The position numbers were made by a program, and so were the translations under genes. From the NCBI RefSeq assembly GCF_030463535.1, contig NC_132891.1, positions 8,918,449 through 8,982,448 of the forward strand: 64,000 bases of DNA, in the 5' to 3' direction. Positions 24,313-36,334 of this stretch are shown in pieces; position 1 is the stretch's first letter; each line of letters starts with the position of its first letter. Below the pieces are notes generated by a model. It was given only the letters and a program-made list of their open reading frames with translations. It was not told where the DNA came from and did not search any database. Source of the DNA: Salminus brasiliensis. Taxonomy: Eukaryota > Chordata > Actinopteri > Characiformes > Bryconidae.

Positions 24313-25012
24313 CTGTCATGGCGTGTACGGCCAGACAAGGGATGAACACTCACAACAAAACCAGGTCCTGTGAAATACAAAGTGCAGCAACTAATGGTCA
24401 AAACAGAGAACACAACAGAACGTGACAAACAAGATGGCGAAAACAAACCTGGGACTGGGAGAAGCAGGGAGCTGAGCGGGAATAATAACAAGAGGGTGAA
24501 CTAAAGAGGGGTCTGAACTTAGTCACAAGCCCAGCTTGGGCAACAAAGGTAACTACAAACTAGGTGCAGAGCCGCGCTCTGTAAACAAACAGGGGTACCT
24601 GGGGAGCCAGCTGCATGACTAGAAAATGAGGCAAGCCAAACCTGAGTATGTAGCGACTGCCTCGAGCCGGGGTCGCCTAGGCGCATGAGCAGGAAGCGAA
24701 CGTAACACACTTGCCTCTCGAACCAAACTATGGTATCTCTTGACTACGATCAGAACTCTTGCCAACCTGAACATGCCACCAACGTGTTGGGAATCACGGA
24801 GAGTCAAGGAGACTCAAAGAGATTCAATACACAACCAGGAGTGACCAGCGTGGAGCTTCTTAAATGCTCCCAGTACCAGGTGCAACTGGTGCAAAGTGAA
24901 TGAACACAAATGAACAGGAAGCAACAAAAACAACCAGGAAGTCCTTATATGGGCCTGTGGGCGGCGGCTCGGGATCGCCGTGGGGGCGGGCACGATAACG
25001 AGGGCCTGACAC
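24313..25012 (-). mobile_element. Candidate solo LTR
   Basis: A block of about 700 bp bounded by TG...CA on either strand (TGTCATGG at 24317, GCCTGACA ending 25012). The termini form a short TGTCA/TGACA inverted repeat. On the minus strand a TATA-like word (ATATAAGGACTTCC) lies about 60 nt inside one end, as an LTR promoter would. The flanks CATTC/CATAC are an imperfect candidate target duplication. No internal retrovirus-like genes are adjacent. Confidence 0.45.
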
Positions 25013-27245
25013 ATACAACAATAAAACTCTTAAATCCTGAATTGGTGATTGATACATTAAGGAGAAAATTGGAAGAAAAAGTAAGTAATAAAAAAATAAG
25101 TAAATAATCAAAGCATGTAATCAAGTAGGATGCTTTTAGAGGAGATTCAAAGACATACCATCCCCAGTTCAAACACGGACAAGAAAATCCAGAAATCCAG
25201 TTTACACTTTTTATATTTAAAAAATAAAAGTAAAAAAATATATCAAATATGTAAAAAATATGTCAGATATTTTAGCATGTAGTTTACAATCAACGGGATG
25301 TAAAGTTCATGTAGGTGCTGTAGAAGCGGTGGCTGTTGGTTCTGAATATAGAGAAGAGCTAATTCTGAGAACATCAGCCCCAGACTTGCATTAGCCTGTA
25401 AGAGCTTCGAAAGCATGCAGCATTTGTGGGAATGCTCCTGTTAGTACAAATGAAATATTTGAAATATTTGAACGTGCCGGTTAGACTCTACAGGAGACCA
25501 GCTCTTTACTGAGCAGCGTGTGGCGGAGTCTAGCCTTCATTAAAATAGCTCACTGTTGGAAAATGCAGTTAGATGTAGGTGGACGCAAATTGTTAATTAT
25601 AAAACTAGTTTTAGGTTCTGTCGTCCAGCACTGATTCAACTACTGGTTATAAAGAAGTAAAGCTGAATTCATGGTAAGCTGGATTTTTCATCACACATGT
25701 GATATCTCCATATGTCCCTACGCTGGAGCAGCAGAGGAAGTCGGAATGTGTCCTGATAGAAAAAGCAGTTGATAGTGGGAGGACTTGCTCAAAGGCTTTG
25801 GTGCAGCCGGATTTCATTTCAGAAACACAGAGAATGATGGATGGGTGCGTGCCCTGAATGCTCCTGAGCATAGCAGGAAGTTATTAAAAAGAGACAGGGG
25901 TTAGGAGCATCCACCTTCACTGAATATCTCACATATAGCCTAAAATTGAGTAGATCCCACAACAGATCCGACTATTCAAAGCATGGACTTGAAGCTTCCT
26001 GTAGTATCTTGCACCAAGTTGTGAGGTGGGGCCTCCATGGATTACCTAAACAAACCTTAGGTGCTCATGACCCTGTCGTCGGTTCACCGGCAGTCCTTTC
26101 TTGGACCACTTTTGGTAGGTAGTGGTACCTGAAGTTTTGGAGATGTCCGTCTAACCATCACAGTTTGTCCTTATTGAAGTGGTTCAGATCCTTATGCTTT
26201 CCCATTTTCCTGCTTTTAACACCACCTTCAAGAACTGACTGTTCACCTGCTGCGTAATATATCCACTTGATCAATGTTGTTCATTTCATCTGTTCATCTG
26301 GTGCTAATGTTATGGCCGATCGATATATATACTGCTGCTCTCAACCCTCAGCCTTCTCATTCTTCATTGTGTTTCTCCTGGAAAAATGATTTGTCTGCTG
26401 AGCTCTACTATTGAAAACAGAGACAATTTGTGGCCTTCACGTTGGCCTTTCCCTGATTACTCTAAACGCATTGATTGGTATTCAGCAGTGGTGCTTTTAA
26501 TGTGGGCCAAATGTGAGGAATCGATGAAGAAAACATTCAGGCTGGTAAATGAAGCTTTTACAGCGCTGTACATTGTAGTGCTTCTCTTCTTTCAGACAGT
26601 TAGAAACGATTTTTCAGGTATAGTAAACAGTATATTTAAGTACGTATGGCATGTACACTGCATATTCCTGAAGACATAACAACGTTATCTCGAACAAACA
26701 GTAAAACTGTATCTAGGCCAGGGGAAGAAAAACACTGTTTGTTTTATAGTACTAATACATCATATGCTTACTTGAAACTGTGGCCTGTCCTTGTTACTAA
26801 CCTACCAACTCTGTTATCCGGAAAACACTTTATATCAGTACATATAATTTGCTGCTCACTAAGGCTGAAACACACTGGAGGAGTGGAGTCCACATTGCAG
26901 TATGTTATGCTTTTGTGCATATGTGGTAAATACAGTAGCAGCTAGGACTGGACAGCTTATTGTGAAGGTCTATTCGCAAATGTTCTGATATGTTGTTTAG
27001 GGGACTGTTCCAGAGGGCCATTCCAATCAGATAGGTTATGGTGGATTTTGAGGTATATTTGAGATCATTCAGCTTCAGTCTTCTTAACAGATGGTTTGAC
27101 ATTTGCATCCAGAATTCGCTGGGTTTCTTTTTGGAATCCATTTTCCCCTCCACCAGTGCAATATTGCCAATGCCACTGGCAACAACACAACCTCAAAGCT
27201 TGATAGATCACAGTTGGCAAAGTGTTCTTTTCATTTCCCCATGTT
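25013..27245. other. Intergenic DNA
   Basis: Apart from the family D copy at 26145 nothing is recognised. Frames of 97-99 codons at 26386-26945 lack similarity and splice logic. Confidence 0.55.
26145..26335 (+). repeat. Interspersed repeat, family D, copy 2
   Basis: Parallel copy of 4543-4715, ending TGTTATGGCCGATCGATATATA (closer to the presumed original terminus). Similarity is interrupted by small indels. Confidence 0.65.
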
Positions 27246-27562
27246 TTTTTCCCTGTTTTTCCCCAATTTGATACTGCCAATTAACCCACTCGTCTGTTAC
27301 TCCCCCCAGCACTAGCAATGCCCCTGACACTAGGAGGGTGAGGACATAACATGTCTCTTCCAATACATGCAAAGTCAGCCACCACCACTTTTCATCAAGC
27401 AACTGATATGCTCGGAGGAAAGCACCAGGTCCCAAGCTCCACCACACCAGCCAACAGATGCCTGTGCTGGCCAGTATCGCTTTAAGACTGAAGAGGGGAT
27501 GGTGCGCCATCTACCTACTTGGAGAGAGCATGGCCAATTGTGCTCTCTCAGGCTCCGGCAGC
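27246..27562 (-). mobile_element. tRNA-derived SINE, family B, minus copy
   Basis: Reverse-oriented copy of 19941-20382, sharing in the minus orientation AGAGAGCACAATTGGCCATG, GCACAGGCATCTG and a TTAATTGGCAGTATC tail near 27270-27285. The tRNA-like head is missing or beyond recognition. Confidence 0.7.
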
Positions 27563-28376
27563 ATTTTTATTTTCCCATGCTTGAAAAATGTTAGTACAGG
27601 CTTTGAAGAGTCAGAGAGTTTATAAATCTTGGAAATTTAATTCAGCTGACAGTTCCAATTACAATTGGCAGCATTTCTCAGGCCTGATTTGAAGGTCTGA
27701 GACCTTGTAAAAAAATCAGCTCTTATGGTGTCCAAACCAGACCACACTGATGATTTAGATTTGATTTTTTTATGCTATGAAGGACAGAGTAACTATGCAT
27801 CGGGATTTATGTTTTATTAGCTACAGAGGCTGTGGTGTGGTTTTTGCACAAAAGTATATATCTGGTATCCCTACTTTTCACAATGCCTGCACACTGCTGA
27901 GACTAATAACTGTGATCAGCAGACAGCCAGGGTGATGTCCTTCTCCTGATCCAGCACTCAGTGCACTATCACTGGAGGGCAGGAACATTAATGGAGTATG
28001 GGGATTAATCATTAAGGGCCGGCTACTGTTCCATCTAAAACAGAAGGACCTTCCCAGGAGCAGCGTTGGTTTAGAGAGTGACTGCAGAAACTCTATCTCT
28101 CTGCCCCCATATGAGTCATCAATATCAGCCAAAGTCATAAGGTTTAACGCTGAGGACAATGAAGAGGCGTGTAGGAGAGGACCACATGCAGTAAGAACAG
28201 TACACATCTTTCTCATACGGCAAAAATGTTACATTTTCAGGGATGGTGTGACCTGAGAGGGTGGTGTGCTGGGGTCCAATGTCATACATTTTCATGGGGT
28301 CCAAAATCCCTGACTGGAGTGCTCCTGACTGGAGCTATGAGGCTAATATAGCTAACGTGGAGCACTGTACTAGTTA

Positions 28377-28772
28377 TAGGGCTGGGCAGTGGGTTGTAAA
28401 TATCATTATATTCAAATTCTATGTAAATTATATTTAAAAAATGACCATATTCATAATATCACACCGGCTGCACAGGTGTGTAGTCTATTTGTGAGCGATT
28501 TAATTACATGGGCCGTTTGTGTGGAAAAGGTGAGGTTTCTGGAGAGATGAGTGTCCACCATCTCAAACAACATAATCCAGTGCAATATCACAAAAAGTGC
28601 AACTGTTAATTATTCAAAAATAAATATTACTTAGATACACTGTTAAATAGACAGTTTAATATTTAAAAAATCCAGCATGCTGTGTTGCACAAATATACTT
28701 ATACTTGAACATTATACCATTTCTCTTGAGCATCTAGAGATTTTTAGTCTTTAGTCATATCGCCCAGCCCTA
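28377..28772. mobile_element. hAT-type MITE, longer relative
   Basis: Begins TAGGGCTGGGCAGT and ends ATATCGCCCAGCCCTA, the same inverted termini as the element at 41630. The interior is about 370 bp, AT-rich and non-coding. No clean target duplication is seen. Confidence 0.75.
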
Positions 28773-28791
28773 GCTAACTGCAGGCCAGAAT
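28716..28791 (+). repeat. 76-bp duplicated segment, copy 1
   Basis: Covers the right end of the hAT MITE plus about 19 bp of outside flank. An almost identical copy (one difference, T versus G) is at 29276-29351. Confidence 0.9.
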
Positions 28792-29197
28792 TATCACACA
28801 TTTGTCTCAAACGTTGGATACACTTGTGAGGGTCTGACACTGTATGACACACTGGTATCTATAAAATTAAGTATGTCACATTGCTAAAAGTATGTGCACA
28901 TTTAAACCTCAGTGTACATTTCATTTTCTAACATGGAAATAAAGGCCAGCAATCTGTCTGAACTTGATGGCTTGTGTCATACATACCAGTTTCTGAATGA
29001 AGTGGAGTTATTACTGCCTGAGGGAGACAACCTGCTGATGTGGCAAACCCTGCACCTCATTCAGAGTTGTTCACTGATCTGCTAAATGCATGGCTGCAGA
29101 TACTCACACTAACATCCATATCATAACTGCAACATTTTTGAGTGATTCTGAAAACGACACATTTTATACTGAAGCCATTTCTGTTATTCAAAAAAGT

Positions 29198-29702
29198 ATC
29201 CCAGCTAGCAGCTAGCTACAGAACATTGTAGGAACGTTCAGTGAGGTTTTTAAAAGGTTCCAGGAAGTTCCAGGAACCATTTCTCTTGAGCATCTAGAGA
29301 TTTTTAGTCTTTAGGCATATCGCCCAGCCCTAGCTAACTGCAGGCCAGAATAAGCTTTTAGTGACACTATTATTATTAGAATGTTTCTCACACTACATTC
29401 CCAGTTAGACAAACATCTGAAGTAACTTCCCCAAAGGTAAAAATCCAATAAATAAAAATCCAACATAATAAAAACACTGATCAAACTGATCCATAAGCAC
29501 ACATAAATAATATTTAATTAATGGGTCATAAAACATTTCCCAAACTTTTGTTTGAACACAGAAAATACAGTATTTTTTTATTAGGCCTACCAAGTGTAAA
29601 AAAAGCCTACATTCAGTTATGAGGATAAGCGAACAAACGTAAAAAGAAAACCAAAAGCATAACGTTCAGAACATTTGCATAACAAAGATTTCTAGCTGGG
29701 AT
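29198..29702. mobile_element. Candidate MITE with ATCCCAGCTAG termini
   Basis: 11-bp inverted termini ATCCCAGCTAG (29198) and CTAGCTGGGAT (ends 29702) enclose about 505 bp with AACGTTC words near both ends (29233, 29662). There is no coding capacity. The superfamily is not assigned. Confidence 0.5.
29276..29351 (+). repeat. 76-bp duplicated segment, copy 2
   Basis: Near-identical to 28716-28791, including flank beyond the transposon terminus, but with no left end of the hAT element. It lies inside the element called at 29198-29702. Confidence 0.9.
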
Positions 29703-31079
29703 GCAGCACAGTAGTAGCAGCCATCTTAAACTCAGAATTGTATCCAACCTAGACGTGTCATACAGTGTCAGAAAGCACATTAGCACATAGTTTCAGATGA
29801 CTTAACAGCTTGGCTGGGTTTGAGGTGAGTGTGTGATATTTTAGGCACATGATTTACACAATGATAATGCTAATAAGGTATAAGCGTCCATTACTTGTTA
29901 GCTACATTAGCCTCATAGCTCCAGTGCTAAGCTAAAGAACCAAACCTTGTATTGAAAGATGGAAGAAACGTATCCATTTGATGTATCCAACTTCTGCAGT
30001 CTTATTGGTATGGTAGATGATAGATGTTGTACTTTGACATCAATTTTAGCGATACCTACTTCTAGAGCCCTTGATAATATTTTAGGATTGTTGGGGACTT
30101 CTTTACCCATCTTGAACTTGCAAGGACAGCCTGACCTGGTCGTGCTGGCAGTTGTCCCCCAGACTTTTTCAGTGGACAGACTCAGTGGACTTTCTACCTG
30201 TTCTGAGACTCATCGCATCTACAATCTTCGTTCTGAAGATCTCAGAGAGCTCTTTGCTTCTCGTCATAGTGATCCTCACCACTCACTTCAACAAATAAGA
30301 GCAAACAAGCTAAATGTCTGAGGTTTAAGTAAGACAGGTTCCTCCAGAATCTTCTGTAATGATGTTCTAATCATCTTCAGCTGATGTGCTGCACCTAATA
30401 TTAGACTTTTCAAATAATAAAGAATGAGGTGGGGGGGGGGAACAGACTCTTTAAGAACAGACACTGGCCCAGTTTTAGCGTTCTGCGAAGAAAGATTTTG
30501 GAGTTTGTAGCTAAAGGGTTTTTTAATATGCTCGTTTTTAAAGCTGATATAAAGACACCGCGGTCACATTGGTCAAAGTGGTCACATCTCATTTCAAAGT
30601 AAATTGGAACGGTTCTTAATGAAGATGTCCTCTGCATTAGGAGACAGAGGGGTGGAAATTTTTAATCCGTTCCACTGATTTAATGGCTCACTGTGAGCGA
30701 ATCATATTGATTAGCCCTGGGTGCCCTTCGGTTCTCATCTCTGTGCCAGAACATTCTGCCTAGTCAGATCCAGCAGAGCATTTCTGTTGCACTCTTTGTC
30801 CGCACTGCCTCTTATACAGCTCACAGAAAACGATCTTCTGCTCACTATGGAGGGCAGTCTCACAGTGAACCTCAATAGGCAGCGTGGCAGTGATGTACAC
30901 TAGCAGACACAAAATACCCATTGCACTTCTGATTTCCCTTTGAACATCTGTTCATCTGTATAGTGGCTATAGTATGTACTACTTCCTTTAACAGCATTCT
31001 AGATAGCACTCTTGGTTTCCCTTGTAATTGAGGGAATTATGTTTGCTGATACCTACACTCTACCCTGTACTTATACTGG
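29703..31079. other. Intergenic DNA with an unassigned 120-codon frame
   Basis: A plus-strand frame 29959-30321 opens at an ATG after AAAG and codes 120 residues. It has hydrophobic stretches near residues 26-50 and 60-70 but no recognised domain. It is overlapped by a minus frame. It could be chance or a decayed mobile-element piece. The rest is anonymous. Confidence 0.35.
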
Positions 31080-31560
31080 TTGGGCCTCCTTTTGATCATA
31101 TGTTTGAAACATTTCTTTGAGATTCTGGTCTACGTTGACAAGACTGCGTCACACAATCACTGCATGCTTCAAATCTCCCATTCTAACACATCCCAAAGGT
31201 GTTCTGTTGTCAGAGAAGCATCCAGGGATTTTGGATCCCATGAAAAGATGATTCCACTGGGTCTCACAACTGTAACAATTCTGCCAAATGTTCTGTCATA
31301 GTTATGTCATATAAATTTTCCACCACATCCGAATTACAGGCCATGTCAGTTTGGGTGAGCCTGTGTCCATTGCAGCCTCAGCTTTCTGTTCTTGGCAGAG
31401 AGAAGTGTGACCCCACATGGTTTTCTGCTGTTGTAGCCAAACGTTGGACATGCTGTGCACTCTGTGATGACTTTTCTGCTCACCACAATTGTACAGAGTG
31501 GTTATTTGAGTGACTGTAGCCTTTCGGTCAGCTCCAACCATTAAACTTTTTGAGTAAACT
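31080..31560 (-). mobile_element. Internally deleted Tc1-like transposase relic
   Basis: On the minus strand, 31540-31330 reads the transposase segment after the DNA-binding domain (tract around SLCQEQKAEAAMDTGSPKLT, equivalent to the LSAKNRKLRL..A.. region of fish Tc1 elements). 31300-31080 matches the C-terminal part (the word AACACCTTTGGGATGTG codes the EHLWDV-type motif in a shifted frame). The catalytic core between them is missing, so this is a dead deletion derivative. Confidence 0.65.
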
Positions 31561-32555
31561 CTAGAGACTGCTGTATTGTTAGTGTTAAAGTGTGATAATA
31601 ATGTTCTAGCTCTCCTGATTTTACAGTGTAGAAACAGTGATTAGGGGACCATGTTGAACACAGCAACTTGTATATGAGTTTATAAGAGCAGCTTCAACTT
31701 TATTAAAATCCTGCAGACGAGCAGCGCAGACCCTTTCGCCACTTCATGCCAAAACTTCAGTTCAGCGGCCGTTGGCAGGCTGTGCTGTCACCATGCTGTC
31801 CAAGCACACAGCGTTACATAACGAGAAGTGCTGAGGGCAGTTATCAGCTGGCACCGAGGCAGCAATCACAACAGATTCTCATGCCGCTATGTGGAGTGGG
31901 CTTCAGGCAGAAGACAAATGGGCTTCAGGCAGCATGTCCCTGGACTCCCTTTAGACAGTCTGGGGACTGTCCTCCAAGTGAGAGAAACTGGGCACACATC
32001 CGAGTACAATGCATTTATCATAACACAAAACCCTCCGTCTTTTAATAAACACACGAGGTGCATTATCTAGAACACTATTATAAGGAATACTAAAAGCTAC
32101 AAATCCACTGGTGTGATGGGTACAATGCCACTGCCTGAAAAAGTCTGAAACAGAATCATGCACGACATTTTTAATTCAACAGCTGGTGGTTAATTCCCAC
32201 AGCCACTCTCCTCGAGATCGCAGGATCTGATGCATCTGTGAAAGATGGCTGGAGCAATGGGGAACAGATGTTAGTTATTATAAGGGAAAAACATGCCACC
32301 CCCTTATGGTGAATTGGACCACAGTATGCAATTAGAAGCAATCTCGATGCATGGTGGATGGTGGTTGCTACTGCACGGCAGGAAGGCCTCTAAAGGATGT
32401 TGTTAAGGTGAATTGGTAAATTGTTAAAGAAAGGGCACTGCTTTATAACTATTGCACTCATGAAGCTCAAGAAAGATCTAATTGGGGACATTTGTTATTA
32501 GAACAACATGTACATTTATTGAATACGCGCTGAACCACAATGAAGTTGTGGAAGC

Positions 32556-33085
32556 GTGGACACAAAATAATATATTAAAGCCACAAAGTTTCTAGGGGTA
32601 ACAAGATAATATATTTAGGCCACAAAATAATTTTCTAGTGGCGACAAGATGATATATTAAGGCCACATAACATTTTTTTGTAGCTACAAGCTAATACATT
32701 AAGACCACAAAATAGGTTTCTAGAGGCCACAGGATAATATATTTAGGCCAAACAATAATTTTCTCGTGGTGACAAGATAATATATTTAAGCCACAAATTA
32801 ATTTTCTAGTGGCCACAAGATAATATATTTAGGCCACAATTGAATTTTCTAGTGGCCACAAGATAATATATTTAGGCCACAATTTAATTTTCTAGTGGCC
32901 ACAAGATGATTTATTTAGACCACATAATATTTAATTGTAGCTACAAGCTAATACATTAAGGCCACAAAAAATAATTATTCACAAAATAATATATTGAGGC
33001 CACAAAATAAGTTTCTAGAGGCCACATGATAATATATTAAGGCCATGAAATAATATATTAAGGCTACAAAATAATATTTTCAATC
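32556..33085 (+). repeat. 43-bp minisatellite with higher-order structure
   Basis: About twelve tandem units built on ATAATATATTTAGGCCACAA followed by TTTTCTAGTGGCCACAAG. Cleanest units run 32770-32910 with a 43-bp period. A distinctive variant (GTAGCTACAAGCTAATACAT) occurs near 32681 and again near 32937, about 256 bp apart, or about six units. This indicates duplication of a multi-unit block. No coding potential. Confidence 0.9.
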
Positions 33086-35459
33086 TATAAACATCATTTT
33101 GTGGCCATTTTTGTGTCTTGTAGACAGGTTTCCAGTGCCTCAAATGTATTTGGTCACCGAAGTCATGGTTGGTGTCTTTGCAGGTCGTGCAGTAGTGGGC
33201 TCGGGTGTGACAATGGGTGTGGCAAAAGGTGGTTGTGTCTGCCGAGAGTAGGTAAAATCATGCGTTTCTGAGATGCATGCTGCCTTTTCTAGTCTATATG
33301 ACACACTTTCATCTATTCTTATAGAGAATGGTGTCATATAGTGTCACAAGCAAGAACATTGGAGGTAAATGTGTGATGGTGAGGGCATGCAGCTTACACA
33401 GAGCTCATTAATGAAGCATGTAAGCTCCTATACAAAAACACATGTGGCAAGATGATCCTCCACCTCAGATTAATTACTTATATTTAGGAATATTGTATCA
33501 TGTGAGCTGAAAGGCAGTTATCTTTGGTTCCATGTGGTTTGAGCAGCAATATTCTACATAATTACAGCTGCTCAATTATTAAGTCCTTATTTATTAGCTT
33601 AGTCCTGCGGCTGTCTGTGTGATGACAGCAGAACAACATACTGAAGTGCTGCAGTCTGTAACATCTGTAGTGGCTTACAGAGACCATTAGGCACTCAGTT
33701 TGGGTCATAAATGTCAAAAAATGCATCTTTATGATAATTTCTGCCAACACCTTCTGCTAGCAATTGTGAATCCTCGTGGAACTCTAGCAGTATATTAGCA
33801 ACAAGCTAATGATAATATGCTTGTAAGACATTTCACGTGTTTTATTTGAAATCCTGTAATTGACGACTTTAACCTTGTATGTAGCATAAAGCTAACACTG
33901 CTGTTTTCCATTTCTAACAGTTGAATCAGTCTCCCTGTTCACACTAGCATCTAGGGCCGTGTGCAGAATTACAACATTGCCAAACTAAAATACATCAAAA
34001 TAGTACTCCATCATTAGAAGTGCATTCATGAGAATAGTATGTGTATTTAAATGCAGCCTAGGACTTCAAGAAGGCCTGGAGGGTCAGATTTTGTTTCCCG
34101 AAATTCGTTCGAGATTCCTTATCCAATGTGAGAACTTGTTTGTTTACAGCTGCATAGATACCAATTAAATAACTCTGATTGGACTTTTGTTAATAAACAA
34201 AAGTGTGTAGACATGATTAATACCTCAGAATTTGTATTGTATTTGTACTGTAGAAGTTTTAAGTCCCTCAGATGTTGAGCATGGTGGAGTGTTCAGACTA
34301 CGCTGCATGCGACTAGTAGCCTCAAACTCCTTTAACGGGTCAGGGGTTTGAGAGCATTTTGTTAAAGAAAATGGAAGCAGCCATATAGCAAAAAATATAC
34401 AACTCAAATGACAACAACGTAACATACCATCACAAAGTTTAATAGACACATGGACATTCGTAATGTAAAACAGAGACTAGAGATGTAGGCAAACCTTGTC
34501 TGGTGTGAGTGCAGTAAGACATGATTGTAGGCAACTGAAGGTTAAAGAACACGTTTAGTAGTTTTGTCCAAGATTTCTGTCCATAGAAGACTCCTGCTCA
34601 CTGGGGACTCACAAAACCAGCCATCAAAATAAGTCTCTACATCGATATTTGTGATCTAGATTCGCCCCAAAAATATACATTTCATCATTTAAGAACAAAA
34701 ATGCATAGACACATGAGGTTTTTAAAAATGGTTTTCAAACAACAGTAAACATAGTCGTGAAGACGTCCTCATAAGTGGTGATGCGGTTGTTTGGACAAAA
34801 GTAGAAGCGAGTCATGACCACTGAGGATGTTAGGTGTTGGGACTTATTGCCAGCAGGATACCAAAGATGACCACTTACATTTCGCAGAATATTTAGGACT
34901 AGCTTCCACAGATATCAAAAATGTTCATTGTGGCGAGGCTTTAATATTAAGACCTTCAAAGATCTACTTGAACGTACACCATAGAACCACAAGGCAGGCA
35001 TGCATCGTTTTTGAAACACTAAGTTACAGTTAAGTTACGCAAGTTAACAAAAGTACATGAATGCACAGTTACTGAGCATGATGTTGTGTGTTCAAAAAAA
35101 GGCTAAAACTGAAACAATTCCAGTTTAAAAATAATAAAAAAAAATGGGCAGTTAATTTTTTTTTTGTTAGAAATATTCCCTTTTTACTTACTTTACTTTT
35201 ACTGCCAATACTAGGAGGACTAGAAATACTGTGTAATATTGGATGACACTGTTGCATCTATTAGCTTTACACTGTCTAAAGGTCTGCAACAGGGCAGGCA
35301 GGCAGGCGGTAATAAAGCTCAAGGCTGAGATTGGATTGATCCGAGTCGGTTTAGTTCGTTCTAATCTACAGCAACTTGTGTAAAATGTCAATTTTCTGAA
35401 AAGGGGATGTTGTTCACCTTTAGTCTTACGATTGATACCAGAAAAAATAAATAAGGACT
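33086..35459. other. Intergenic DNA or distal 3' UTR
   Basis: No coding frame. It may hold the distal ctnnbip1 3' UTR if the AATAAA at 33846-33841 (minus) is used. Confidence 0.45.
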
Positions 35460-36275
35460 CGAGACATTCATTAGATATCTTTTAAAATTATTTTACAATA
35501 AAAGAAACAGTTGGCACAATCCTTTCACTAGTATTGTTTTTGTATTGTCTTTACAATAATAAAAAAAAAAAGTCCAAACACCCCAAAAAAAAAAAAAATA
35601 AAGACTGAGTGAGTCAGGTAATTCGGACACACTTTTGTGTGAAAATTCGCATTACAACCATACGCACACACACGCTCCACGTTCTTTATGATGTAGTGCA
35701 GTGGCTTCCTCAACATCTTGCACATTTAATGTGATGAGATTACGATGAGAGGAATTACAATCTGATTAAAAAAAAAAAAAAAGAACCAAGAACTGAACAC
35801 ACAAACAAAAACCAATCAAACACCATCCCCAAAAACAAGAAGCCAAAAGTGCATTTATCTTAAACTCATCCAAACTTTTTTGAACTCTTGTTTGAGCAGA
35901 CAAATGAAGCTCTTGGTCCATTCAGTCTCTGACCAGAACAGACACACAACACACAACTGCCTGAAGCTTGATGATGACTGAAAAAGAAAGAAAGGGGGGG
36001 AAAAATAACAAAAAAGACAAAAAGTCACACTGACTCATTTTTCATGACATCGTCGGGCAGCGAGGGCCGCTGGCGCTCAGCTGCTAGTGTGACGGTTAGT
36101 GTGAGGGAGGAAGAGGAGGGGAGTGAGGAAGAGAGGAGGGGTGTAAGAGCAGGCAGTAAACATTGTAGACCTGCTCCTCTCCCGGCTCGCTCTCGGTCCA
36201 TTCCCTCTCCATCAGTCAACAGTGTTGTGTTGGGTAGGGTTCAGATGTAGTGAGGAGCCGCTGCGGGGCGAGAGG
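35460..36275 (-). other. ctnnbip1: ctnnbip1 3' UTR (extent uncertain)
   Basis: Sequence following the stop codon on the minus strand. It is T-rich as transcribed, with several long T runs (plus-strand A runs near 35564, 35590 and 35770) and no recognisable transposon. No strong AATAAA is close: a variant ATTAAA lies at 35730-35725, another at 34945-34940, and a canonical AATAAA only at 33846-33841. Mammalian transcripts have a 3' UTR of roughly 2 kb, so the true end could be anywhere from about 35.7 to 33.8 kb. The left limit given is a guess. Confidence 0.55.
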
Positions 36276-36334
36276 TCACTGCCTCCTGTCCTCCGTCTCT
36301 GATCTGGAGAAGGCCATCACCACGTCCTCCGCAC
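36276..36334 (-). CDS. ctnnbip1: ctnnbip1 last coding exon
   Basis: The acceptor CACTACCAG (36343-36335) joins the split glycine codon (G|GT). The exon codes residues 63-81, GAEDVVMAFSRSETEDRRQ, then TGA at 36278-36276. This is the extended acidic tail that occupies the TCF/LEF groove of beta-catenin; D66, F71 and E75 are present. It lies about 14.7 kb downstream of the previous exon. Confidence 0.95.

Noticed and set aside
27878-28216. 112-codon minus-strand frame as a gene
   Set aside because: No similarity recognised, no promoter or splice context; ordinary chance frame in moderate-GC DNA.
32556-33085. Possible CRISPR-like repeat/spacer array
   Set aside because: The units are contiguous, degenerate and AT-rich with no unique spacers, in a vertebrate genome; it is a minisatellite.
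35303-35316. Plus-strand AATAAA near 35310 as the ctnnbip1 polyadenylation signal
   Set aside because: It is on the wrong strand for a minus-strand gene.
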